Assembly: GCA_001604495.1 (NCBI GenBank)
Contig: LVBR01000056.1
Span: 1 to 9,220, forward strand
Length of the DNA stretch: 9,220 bases
DNA from: Acholeplasmatales bacterium Tener_01
GTDB taxonomy: Bacteria > Bacillota_I > Bacilli_A > ML615J-28 > CAG-698
Reading direction: 5' to 3'
How positions within the stretch are numbered: the first letter of the stretch is position 1; each line of letters begins with the position of its first letter. Below are positions 1 to 7,071 of this stretch, one piece after another. The translations under genes were made by a program, and so were the position numbers. The notes below the pieces were generated by a model, which saw only the letters and a list, made by a program, of their open reading frames with translations, had not been told where the DNA came from and did no database searches.

Positions 1-460
1 TGTATTGAGTGTCATCATCGTGGTCAAAGTATTCAGTGATATCTGCTAAAATATTGTAACTTAAAATGTTTTCCAAACGATTAACCAAGAATACATCAGG
101 TAAATCTTCTGTTTCCATTAAAGCAAGTAAGTTAGTTTCCCATTCAGTATCTTCACCAACTATTTGCATTTCAACATGAATGTTTGGATATTTCTTCATA
201 AATTCTTCAATAAGCAATGTATCAATTGTTACAGCATCTGGATTGTTGTATTGCCATGTTGCGTAACGTAGAGTGATTTCTTTTTCTTGCCAGTCTGGAG
301 TACCATTTCCATCAGCATCCCAGAATAGTTCGTTTTCTCCTGGTTCAGTTTTACCACCATTTGGATTCTTTCCTCCACCACATCCTACTAATGCGATTGC
401 AATTAGAGCAACCATGCAAAGAATAAAAATTCTAGATAAGTTCTTTAAATTTCTTTTCAT
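1..460 (-). CDS. Sugar ABC transporter solute-binding lipoprotein, N-terminal part (3' end beyond window)
   Basis: First 153 codons of an extracellular substrate-binding protein of the family 1 sugar-binding type; the frame runs open off the left edge. Residues 1-26 are a signal peptide with lipobox LVGC (Cys27 lipidated), followed by a GGGKNPNGGKTEPGEN linker. Residues 48-59 form an EF-hand-like calcium loop. The binding-protein fold starts at EITLRYATWQ (about 61-70), with FMKKYPNIHVEMQ (88-99) and LPDVFLVNRLENILSYNILADITEYF (about 120-145), patterns typical of this family (F..K.P.I.V and PDVF near a domain edge). It would deliver oligosaccharides to an ABC importer whose permeases probably lie beyond the left edge. 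The ATG is supported by an AAGGAG site, and the gene follows GH130 by 12 bases. Its ligand, probably manno-oligosaccharide, is inferred from context. Confidence 0.88.
   Translation of the reverse strand, partial: MKRNLKNLSRIFILCMVALIAIALVGCGGGKNPNGGKTEPGENELFWDADGNGTPDWQEKEITLRYATWQYNNPDAVTIDTLLIEEFMKKYPNIHVEMQIVGEDTEWETNLLALMETEDLPDVFLVNRLENILSYNILADITEYFDHDDDTQY
284..319 (-). other. EF-hand-like calcium loop in the binding lipoprotein
   Basis: Residues 48-59 read DADGNGTPDWQE, with Asp1, Asp3, Asn5, Gly6, Thr7, Asp9 and Glu12 at the ligand positions of a canonical 12-residue EF-hand loop. Position 8, usually a hydrophobic residue, is Pro, as in thrombospondin type 3 and dockerin-like DxDxNGxPD loops. 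It sits between the lipid-anchor linker and the binding domain. Confidence 0.6.
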
Positions 461-467
461 TTGTCTT

Positions 468-473
468 CTCCTT
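468..473 (-). promoter_or_regulatory. Ribosome binding site of the solute-binding protein gene
   Basis: AAGGAG, seven bases before the ATG at 458-460, overlapping the stop codon of the GH130 gene by one base. It is a full consensus, fitting a binding protein that is usually made in excess of its permeases. Confidence 0.8.
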
Positions 474-1489
474 TATTTTTTCATTATCTCTTTAACTAAT
501 TCATTGACGTTACATGTTGCTACACAGCAGAATCTGTCAGCACCACCATAATAAACATACAATGTGTCACCTACAATCACATTTCCGGTAGGGAAAGTGC
601 AACCATTATAGAATCCTTCAGTCTCATAAGGTTCTGTTGGTTCTAAAATGAAATCTTTTGTTTGTCCTATAATTTTTTCAGGATTGTTAATATCAAGTAT
701 TAATGCTCCAACACGGTAAATATCATCAACTGGTGATACACCATGATATAAAACTAACCATCCTTCTTTGATTCTTAGAGGTGGAGTTGAGCCACCAATT
801 TTCTTTAATTCCCAAGGGTTTTTAGGAGTTAGGAATAGTTTTGCCTCACCCCAATCAACACAGTTATTAGAATAATTGATCCACATTGAAGGAACATCAC
901 AACCATACTCAGGTCCAAATGCTTCCATTGGACGTTCAAAGCGAACAAATTTTCCATTTATTTTTTCAGGGAATAAAATTACATCACGATTATCAGAATC
1001 ATATTTAGTGATTCTTCCTAGCTTTTTCCAATGAACTAAGTCAGGTGAAATTGCTAAGGCAGTTTGACTGACATTCCATCTTAAACCAGTTGGTAGATAG
1101 TCATTCATCGGTAAGTCGATAGTCACTTTCTTGTCTTCTCTCCAGTATTGTCCCGGAGCCCAAGGACGATAAGCGTATGTTAAGAAGAATTCATTGTCAA
1201 ACTTAACAAGTCTTGGGTCTTCACAACATCCACTATCATAATTGTTTGGAGTTGGAGATAATACCGGTTTATCAAAGCACCTTGTAAAGTTGAAACCATC
1301 TTTTGATTTAGCAAGTCCTAAATAAATGAAATGATCACGGTCATTACCAGCAGCACGATATAAAAGGTAAAATGTTCCATCTTCATACCAGGCAGCAGGA
1401 TTACAAACAACCAGTTCTTCCCATTGGTTTTTAGGATTTGGTTTTAAAATCGGATTATTTTCATATTTTTTCAGTCTAAATGCACACAT
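473..1489 (-). CDS. Divergent GH130 family enzyme (mannoside phosphorylase or mannosidase)
   Basis: Second GH130 beta-propeller enzyme, also 338 residues from its ATG, cytoplasmic with no signal peptide. It is clearly different from the GH130 upstream. Visible family features: KYENNPILKP opening, VCNPAAWYEDGTFYLLYR at about 28-45, CCEDPRLVK at about 88-96 with probable catalytic Asp91, VILFPEKINGKFVRFERP at about 170-187, IGGSTPPL, GWLVLYHGV at about 243-251, and the YVYYGGADRFCCVA end. The Arg and the YHG His suggest that phosphate binding may be retained, but I cannot place it in a subfamily. GH130 includes phosphorylases for beta-1,4-mannosylglucose, beta-1,4- and beta-1,2-mannosides, and some hydrolases. 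A plausible job is splitting the disaccharide left after the other GH130, for example Man-Glc, but this is inference. It ends with TAA, overlapped by the binding site of the next gene. Confidence 0.88.
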   Translation of the reverse strand: MCAFRLKKYENNPILKPNPKNQWEELVVCNPAAWYEDGTFYLLYRAAGNDRDHFIYLGLAKSKDGFNFTRCFDKPVLSPTPNNYDSGCCEDPRLVKFDNEFFLTYAYRPWAPGQYWREDKKVTIDLPMNDYLPTGLRWNVSQTALAISPDLVHWKKLGRITKYDSDNRDVILFPEKINGKFVRFERPMEAFGPEYGCDVPSMWINYSNNCVDWGEAKLFLTPKNPWELKKIGGSTPPLRIKEGWLVLYHGVSPVDDIYRVGALILDINNPEKIIGQTKDFILEPTEPYETEGFYNGCTFPTGNVIVGDTLYVYYGGADRFCCVATCNVNELVKEIMKK

Positions 1490-1494
1490 AATAA

Positions 1495-1500
1495 TCACCT
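1495..1500 (-). promoter_or_regulatory. Ribosome binding site that fixes the second GH130 start
   Basis: AGGTGA overlaps the TAG stop of the glycanase and sits five bases before the ATG at 1487-1489. The in-frame GTG at 1496-1498 lies inside this site, so it is unlikely to be the start. Confidence 0.75.
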
Positions 1501-3547
1501 ACTTAATAATAAATGCTACATCACTTGTAAATTTAGGAACATTAAATGATGCAACACCACTTGTAACTTTTAGTTCAACTTCACTAAATGCTATGCCTGT
1601 TGTGGCATTGTAAAATGTCAAAGTATAAGTTCCATTAGTGAATGGAATCTTCAAACTAACATTTGTTAATTCACCAGTTTCATTGAAGTAGCTCCAATTA
1701 ACATCATATAAATATCCATAAATACGATTATTAAATCTGTATCCTAGTAGTCCAACACCACTTGTTTTTTCAACTCCACTTAGAGTTCTAAGTTGTGTAT
1801 AGTCACTACCAGTTAAATCCATAAGTTTAGCAAAGCTTCCAGCACCAGCAAATTGATAGTATAGATTATATGGATGAACATATGAATCCCACCACCAGTT
1901 CATGGCACCACCAGCACCGCCACCCATCATACCAGCCCAAGAATTTTGTCTTAGGTTGATTCCTTTAGGGTCAAGTTTATAATTGTTATAACCATTTTGC
2001 CAATCAATTCCTATTTCAGCATGTAAAATTGGTTTATTGTATTGACGATATAATTTATCTAATACATTTGGCAAAGTATCACAGATATTCTTACCAGCAT
2101 AACCATAACTATGAGGACAAGCAAAGTCAATTACATCTAAGTTGAAGCTTGTTCCTTGTTCAGTTTTATAAGAAGTTGAAACCATATGGTGGTATGAATC
2201 ATTATTCTTAATGAATTCCCCCATTTCTTTGTGCCAATTCTTGATGTTTAGGGCATTCAAACTAGCATTGTCTGTCCAGTCAACTTCATTAAATAATTCC
2301 CAGCACATGATATTATCAGAGTATCCATAACGACCAATGATGTATAAAAGTTCATTCTTATAATTATCTTTTGCTTCTTTTGAAGTAAAGAATGCTTCAG
2401 GGCTTGATAATATTCCATCATTAGCCTTATTGTATGGATTTTGATTCCATGTTGGGTCAGCTCCAGTTGAGAATTGGCCATGATTTAGAAGTGTTAACAT
2501 GATATACATGTCAAATTCATCAGCATATTCAATAACTCTATCAAGACGTGCTGCATAATTTAAGCGGTCACTTAAATCATACATATTCTTACCCCAATGT
2601 AGACAAAATCCCCATGGAGCCATCCAGATACGAGCAATGTTCATATTGTTCTTATTGGCATTACTAAACCATACATAATAATCGTAAGTCTTACGAGAAT
2701 TGTCAGCCCACCAGCCCATATTTTCACCGATAGGCATGAATGTTTCACCATTTTCATACATGAATGTACGGTTATTTGATTTATCAACTTTAATTAAGCC
2801 TTTATATTCTTCCAAGCTATCTTTAACTTCAACTTCACCACTCAACTCTTCAGTGATGTCGCCTCCATCATATTCAACATATACTTTATAAGTCCATACG
2901 CCAGCAACACTAGGTTGAAAACGAAGGCGGTATTCATAGTCCCCAACAAAGTTGACTAATTCCATTCCATTTGGTTCGCCTTCTTTAACACCGCTTGTGG
3001 CAAGGTTTGTGTCAAGTACGATTACATAATCACGATACCAAAAGCCAATAGCCACAATATCTTGATCTCTACTAGGAGATGTAAATACGGCATAAACCTT
3101 TAGTCTACTGTAATCAAATGGATTGTAATTAGCTTTAATGTAACCAAGTTCACGCTCTACTAAAGATAATTCCACTTTATTATGAACAGTAGGCGATTCT
3201 GTTATTAAATTAATTCCACAGAATAGTGCGTCTCTTTCTTCCACTTTTGCTTTCACCGTAATTGATATTTTGCTCTTTTTATCAGCTATTTTGGCAGTTA
3301 CGGTAACTTTACCAGGCTTTAATCCTACTAAAGTACCATTATCGATTGTAGCTACGGAAGTATCACTTACTTCCCAAATTACATCTTCTTCGCTATCAGT
3401 TATTGCTTCAAGCTTTATGCTACCACCAACGTAGCAAACTTCATTTCCTGAGATTACAAAGTCATTTTCAAAGCCACAGGATGCAATAAAGATAACCGAA
3501 AGTAGTAATAATATAACTACTATTATCTTTCCTAGTATTATTCTCAT
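1499..3547 (-). CDS. Surface lipoprotein GH5-like endo-glycanase with BIG2 and DUF5060 domains (probable beta-mannanase)
   Basis: Predicted extracellular lipid-anchored glycanase of 682 residues. Residues 1-23 are a signal peptide with lipobox IASC (Cys24). Residues about 30-100 match a bacterial Ig-like group 2 domain (VIWEVSDTSVATIDNGTLVGLKPGKVTVTA pattern). Residues about 125-240 match DUF5060, an N-terminal beta-sandwich of several glycosidases (YNPFDY, AVFTSPSR, IGFWYRDY, VGDYEYRLRFQPSVAGVWTY). A clan GH-A TIM barrel spans about 250-590 with acid/base Glu421 in CWELFNEVDW and nucleophile Glu511 in ILHAEIGIDW. A C-terminal beta domain closes the protein at about 600-682. The barrel resembles the COG3934 endo-1,4-beta-mannosidase group; beta-mannanase is favoured by the GH2 and GH130 neighbours but other beta-glycans are possible. 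A Gly-rich loop, GMMGGGAGGAMNWWWD (539-554), lies near the substrate side. Family is confident, exact specificity inferred. Confidence 0.82.
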   Translation of the reverse strand: MRIILGKIIVVILLLLSVIFIASCGFENDFVISGNEVCYVGGSIKLEAITDSEEDVIWEVSDTSVATIDNGTLVGLKPGKVTVTAKIADKKSKISITVKAKVEERDALFCGINLITESPTVHNKVELSLVERELGYIKANYNPFDYSRLKVYAVFTSPSRDQDIVAIGFWYRDYVIVLDTNLATSGVKEGEPNGMELVNFVGDYEYRLRFQPSVAGVWTYKVYVEYDGGDITEELSGEVEVKDSLEEYKGLIKVDKSNNRTFMYENGETFMPIGENMGWWADNSRKTYDYYVWFSNANKNNMNIARIWMAPWGFCLHWGKNMYDLSDRLNYAARLDRVIEYADEFDMYIMLTLLNHGQFSTGADPTWNQNPYNKANDGILSSPEAFFTSKEAKDNYKNELLYIIGRYGYSDNIMCWELFNEVDWTDNASLNALNIKNWHKEMGEFIKNNDSYHHMVSTSYKTEQGTSFNLDVIDFACPHSYGYAGKNICDTLPNVLDKLYRQYNKPILHAEIGIDWQNGYNNYKLDPKGINLRQNSWAGMMGGGAGGAMNWWWDSYVHPYNLYYQFAGAGSFAKLMDLTGSDYTQLRTLSGVEKTSGVGLLGYRFNNRIYGYLYDVNWSYFNETGELTNVSLKIPFTNGTYTLTFYNATTGIAFSEVELKVTSGVASFNVPKFTSDVAFIIK

Positions 3548-3549
3548 AA

Positions 3550-4566
3550 TTATCTACCTAAGTCAGCGTCGCGTCCTATGCCTTCATGGTTTTCTTTGAT
3601 GTATTTAACAACTTCATCAACTGTTGTAAAGGCTAAGGCTAAGTAAGTATCGGCTGCTCCATAATAAATAGCTATTCTTCCAGTTTTTTTATCAACTAAG
3701 CTTGTACATGGGAAGCAAACATTAGGAACAAATCCTACTTCTTCATATGGTGCCTCAGGAGTCATAAGGTAATACTTACAACGATATTTAACGATTGATG
3801 GTTCATCTTTATCTAAGATTACACCACCGATACTATAAACATAGCCGTTACAGTTGTTAATAACACCATGGTAGAACATTAACCAACCATCTTCGATTTC
3901 AATTGGCGCAGGGCCACCACCAATCTTAAGGCCTTGCCACCAGCCATTGCCACCTTTTTCCATTACATGGCGGTGACGACCCCAATAACGCATATCAGGG
4001 CTTTCTGAAATGAAGATGTCACCAAATGGTGTATGACCATTGTCAGAAACACGACTTATTAATTTATACATTCCATTAACTTTTCTTGGGAATAAAACAC
4101 CATTACGATTAAATGGAAGTAATGGATTTTCAAGTCTTACGAATGTCTTAAAATCGTAAGTACGAGCAATTCCTAGTGCAGGTCCATAAAATTCTGTACA
4201 CCAAATGATGTAATAAGCATCTTCTACCTTTACTAAGCGTGGGTCATATGCATAATATGGACGATATGGTTTACCATCTTCGTCAACAAAATTAATTTCA
4301 TGATCATCAATCTTCCAATTAATTCCATCATCACTATACCCCATTCTTAGATGTGGTAGGCTCGCAATTGTTTCAGCACGGAACACTCCAATAAATTTAC
4401 CATCTTTATAAATGACACCGCTGTTAAAAATACGAGCGATTTTATCAACTGGATGGCGGTTAATTACAGGGTTACCAGAGTAGCGCCAAATGGGACCAGG
4501 ACAATTTTCAGGTTTTTCTTCCCAAGGAAGATTAGGGATATTTTGTTCTCCTAATATTTTAGTCAT
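3550..4566 (-). CDS. GH130 phosphorylase (mannooligosaccharide / Man-GlcNAc phosphorylase type, GH130_2-like)
   Basis: Inverting phosphorylase of 338 residues, cytoplasmic (no signal peptide), forming a five-bladed beta-propeller. From memory it closely resembles Thermotoga maritima TM1225 and the gut metagenome enzyme UhgB: IPNLPWEEKP at the N-terminus, YAYDPRLVK at about 105-113 with catalytic Asp108, LPFNRNGVLFPRK at about 150-162, SDNGHTPFGDIF at about 174-185, SPDMRYWGRHRHVM, MFYHGV at about 230-235, and the NVCFPC and IYYGAADT motifs near the end. The conserved Arg and His residues that bind phosphate in this group appear present, so phosphorolysis rather than hydrolysis is expected, giving alpha-mannose-1-phosphate. 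Known members act on beta-1,4-mannooligosaccharides or on Man-beta-1,4-GlcNAc; the acceptor cannot be told here. I chose the ATG at 4566 over an upstream TTG because of the AAGGAG site. The stop is two bases from the next start. Confidence 0.94.
   Translation of the reverse strand: MTKILGEQNIPNLPWEEKPENCPGPIWRYSGNPVINRHPVDKIARIFNSGVIYKDGKFIGVFRAETIASLPHLRMGYSDDGINWKIDDHEINFVDEDGKPYRPYYAYDPRLVKVEDAYYIIWCTEFYGPALGIARTYDFKTFVRLENPLLPFNRNGVLFPRKVNGMYKLISRVSDNGHTPFGDIFISESPDMRYWGRHRHVMEKGGNGWWQGLKIGGGPAPIEIEDGWLMFYHGVINNCNGYVYSIGGVILDKDEPSIVKYRCKYYLMTPEAPYEEVGFVPNVCFPCTSLVDKKTGRIAIYYGAADTYLALAFTTVDEVVKYIKENHEGIGRDADLGR
3556..3561 (-). promoter_or_regulatory. Weak ribosome binding site of the GH5-like gene, inside the upstream gene
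   Basis: The best match before the ATG at 3545-3547 is TTAGGT, eight bases upstream and within the last codons of the GH130 gene. With only two bases between stop and start, translation of the glycanase is probably coupled to the GH130 gene. Confidence 0.4.
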
Positions 4567-4572
4567 TTCTTT

Positions 4573-4578
4573 CTCCTT
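4573..4578 (-). promoter_or_regulatory. AAGGAG ribosome binding site that fixes the GH130 start
   Basis: A consensus AAGGAG lies six bases before the ATG at 4564-4566. A longer frame could open at the TTG at 4591-4593, inside the end of the GH2 gene, but that TTG is upstream of this site. Its extra nine residues (MIAIKKEKE) are mostly the translated binding site, so the ATG is the better start. Confidence 0.85.
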
Positions 4579-4579
4579 C

Positions 4580-7054
4580 TTAATAGCTATCAACTAAATT
4601 AATAATCTTAATATCTTTTTCATCTATCTTTTTATCTAGTTCAAAGGTAATAACTTTTTCTTCGTTTGGATACAAAGCGAAGAAATTGTCACTAAACACT
4701 ACATCATCTTTTCTTAAATCAATATAAACATATTTTGTATAAGTATTACTCTTTAATCTTAGATAATAAATATCATCTATTAGTTCTAATTCTTTACTAA
4801 TAATTGGTTTTTGTAATTCTAAATATTTATCTTTTAATAAATTTGCATAGTTTTCTGATACTAATGCGCCCCCTTCATCATAAAGCAAAACTTTAATGAA
4901 TGTCTTAGTTTGGGCATCAAGGCTGTAATTAGTATCAATAGTTGCGACTTTCTTAGCGCTAAAGGCACTAACATTAAATGAATCTATATACTTTTCTAAT
5001 ACTTCACCATTAAACTTAGAAATTACTAACTCTACTTTAAACTTTTTATCACAATTAAATTCACTAGTAATATAAACATTTATTTTTTGCTTACTAAAAG
5101 CAACTTGATAATCTAGTTTAGTGTCGTTTTCAATATCTAAGCTAACTAATACTTTAGAATAGAATTTCTTTGCAAAGTATTGAAGTGCTTTGTATCGACC
5201 ATAGTAGTCAATACTACTCCAACTTGCAACTGGCCAACAATCATTAAGTTGCCAATAAATTGCTCCCATGCATCTTGGGTAGTTACGTCTTAAGTGCTCA
5301 ACACAGTATTTTACAGCTTCTGCTTGAATTAACTCTGATACATAGCTAATGTATTCTAAATTCTTAGGATACTTAAACATTGAACCGATGTAATTCATAA
5401 TCTTTTGGTTAGCACTTCTATTCTTTTGATGGCGTTCCATAACATATGAATAAATGTTACGATCCCCGGCTATAGTAAACTCTTTGATTGTTTTCATTGG
5501 AGGGAATGATTGCATTCCAAACTCACTCATCATTCTTGGAAAGTACAATTTGTAATTCTCAATTGGTTCGTTGTTATGCCATACACCCCAATAGTGCATA
5601 TCACCATATTTATCACTATTTGGATCAAAGAAGCCACCACCACTAGATGGGCTAGAAGGCCAATAGAAGATATCATATGAATCCTTCTTTAATAGTTTTG
5701 GAATCAAATCTTCATATTGATACAAATACCACTTCTTAGTGTATTCAAGTGACGGAATATTCCAGTTAAGGGCGGCTGTTTCGTTTTCATTGTTACCACA
5801 AATTAGCATTAAGCACGCATGATTATGAATTCTACTAGTGTTATCTAAAATCTCTTCTTTGATTTCATTAACAAAGAATTCATTTTCCATATTATAGTAC
5901 CCACAGGCAAACATCAAATCTTGCCAAATTAGAATACCTAATTCATCGCAAAGATTGTAAAAGTCATCGCTAGGATAAAGTCCACCACCCCAAACTCTTA
6001 AACAGTTTTGGTTAGATTTAACTGTAGCATCTAGTAAAAATTTAGTATGATTTAGAGTCGCACGAGGAAGAATATTATCTTCAATGATATAGTCAGAGCC
6101 CTTTAAAAAGACTTTAACGCCGTTAATGGTAGGTGCGAAGCTTCTACCAAATTCATCATCACATTGGATGATTTCAATCTTTCTTAGACCAATCTTTTGT
6201 TCTTTAAAATCGATCATCTCATCTTTATACTTTAATCCAACATTTAGATTATATAAAGGTTGCTCACCATATCCATATGGATACCATAGCTTTGGTTTAT
6301 CTACCTCAATTTCAAAGACAACTTCATCTTCGGCTTTCTTACAATCAGAATAGAAATAATCATCAAGGTATAAATTAACCAACACATCTACGTTACTCTT
6401 AATTAAATGGTTTCTAACTTTAACTATTAGTTTTGATTTACTTAATGATGTATCTTGGTAAACTAGTACTTCATTAATTTTACCTTTATCAATAATTTCT
6501 AAATAGACATCACGCCAAATACCGCCATCTGGCATTTGAGGACCCCAATCCCATCCGAACATGCAGTGAGCTTTACGGATTGTGGCATAGCCTTTAACAG
6601 CATATTCCATATTCATTAGTTCGTGGGTTTGCTTTTTAAATTCACTATCAATAAACTTTAAAGGAGATTTAATAATAACCTTTAAAGAATTTTCACCAAT
6701 TTTAATATATTTAACTATATTAATGTTATAACGACGATGCATGTTAAATGTTTTAGTAACTAGCATATCGTTAACATATATTTCACTTACAGTATCTAAT
6801 CCTAAAAAGACTAGATTAACTTCTTTATTTAACTCTTCTTTTTTTATAGTAAAGGATCTACTATATGCAAAGTCATCTTCCATAATAGATAACATTCTTG
6901 CTTCATTGTCTCTATAGAATGGGTCGTCTATCACTTTATATGTAAGTAAATCATTATAAATTGATCCAGGGACAGTGACTCTTAAGTTATTTAGTTTTTT
7001 TCTTTCTAGATATTTACTATTTAATAGCCATTCGCCACTAAGACATCTTTGCAT
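4580..7054 (-). CDS. GH2 beta-mannosidase
   Basis: Exo-beta-mannosidase that removes non-reducing-end beta-D-mannose from manno-oligosaccharides, with retention. At 824 residues it has the usual length of GH2 beta-mannosidases. There is no signal peptide, so it acts in the cytoplasm. Visible layout: N-terminal jelly-roll sugar-binding domain (about 1-185, opening LSGEWLL), with the beta-mannosidase hallmark FGWDWGPQMPDGGIWRDV at about 166-183; immunoglobulin-like domain (about 190-295); TIM barrel (about 300-630) with LRVWGGGLY, general acid/base Glu423 in CGNNENE and nucleophile Glu511 in MMSEFGMQSFPP, and IYWQLNDCWPVASWS closing the barrel; then C-terminal beta domains to 824. The WDWGP and CGNNE motifs separate it from beta-galactosidases and glucuronidases of GH2. 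Its stop is 13 bases from the ATG of the next gene, whose ribosome binding site starts just after the stop codon. Mannose made here would need a kinase, and a hexokinase lies two genes upstream. Confidence 0.93.
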   Translation of the reverse strand: MQRCLSGEWLLNSKYLERKKLNNLRVTVPGSIYNDLLTYKVIDDPFYRDNEARMLSIMEDDFAYSRSFTIKKEELNKEVNLVFLGLDTVSEIYVNDMLVTKTFNMHRRYNINIVKYIKIGENSLKVIIKSPLKFIDSEFKKQTHELMNMEYAVKGYATIRKAHCMFGWDWGPQMPDGGIWRDVYLEIIDKGKINEVLVYQDTSLSKSKLIVKVRNHLIKSNVDVLVNLYLDDYFYSDCKKAEDEVVFEIEVDKPKLWYPYGYGEQPLYNLNVGLKYKDEMIDFKEQKIGLRKIEIIQCDDEFGRSFAPTINGVKVFLKGSDYIIEDNILPRATLNHTKFLLDATVKSNQNCLRVWGGGLYPSDDFYNLCDELGILIWQDLMFACGYYNMENEFFVNEIKEEILDNTSRIHNHACLMLICGNNENETAALNWNIPSLEYTKKWYLYQYEDLIPKLLKKDSYDIFYWPSSPSSGGGFFDPNSDKYGDMHYWGVWHNNEPIENYKLYFPRMMSEFGMQSFPPMKTIKEFTIAGDRNIYSYVMERHQKNRSANQKIMNYIGSMFKYPKNLEYISYVSELIQAEAVKYCVEHLRRNYPRCMGAIYWQLNDCWPVASWSSIDYYGRYKALQYFAKKFYSKVLVSLDIENDTKLDYQVAFSKQKINVYITSEFNCDKKFKVELVISKFNGEVLEKYIDSFNVSAFSAKKVATIDTNYSLDAQTKTFIKVLLYDEGGALVSENYANLLKDKYLELQKPIISKELELIDDIYYLRLKSNTYTKYVYIDLRKDDVVFSDNFFALYPNEEKVITFELDKKIDEKDIKIINLVDSY

Positions 7055-7060
7055 ATTTAT

Positions 7061-7068
7061 TTCCTCTT
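7061..7068 (-). promoter_or_regulatory. Ribosome binding site of the GH2 gene
   Basis: AAGAGGAA on the minus strand lies in the 17-base gap between the esterase stop codon and the ATG at 7052-7054, at normal spacing. It supports this ATG as the GH2 start. Confidence 0.65.
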
Positions 7069-7071
7069 ATT

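Noticed and set aside
369..385. 17-base identity with 8402-8418 (TTTCCTCCACCACATCC), a possible dispersed repeat
   Set aside because: Both copies encode the lipobox context GCGGGK of two lipoproteins; shared codon use for the same short motif explains it.
273..551. Plus-strand open frame of about 92 codons
   Set aside because: It lies antisense to the binding lipoprotein and the end of the GH130 gene, both of which have clear family motifs and ribosome sites; its translation shows no family and is rich in Ser, Phe and Pro as expected of a shadow frame.
2257..2481. Minus-strand open frame of about 74 codons
   Set aside because: It lies in another frame inside the catalytic barrel of the glycanase and has no recognisable domain.
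3550..3552. Possible gene fusion or frameshift between GH130 and the glycanase
   Set aside because: The GH130 ends with a proper TAA after a normal C-terminus, and the glycanase opens with its own signal peptide and lipobox.
6126..6353. Plus-strand open frame of about 75 codons, and similar ones at 2700-2891 and 8686-8922
   Set aside because: All are antisense to well-supported genes (GH2, glycanase, hexokinase) with no independent evidence.
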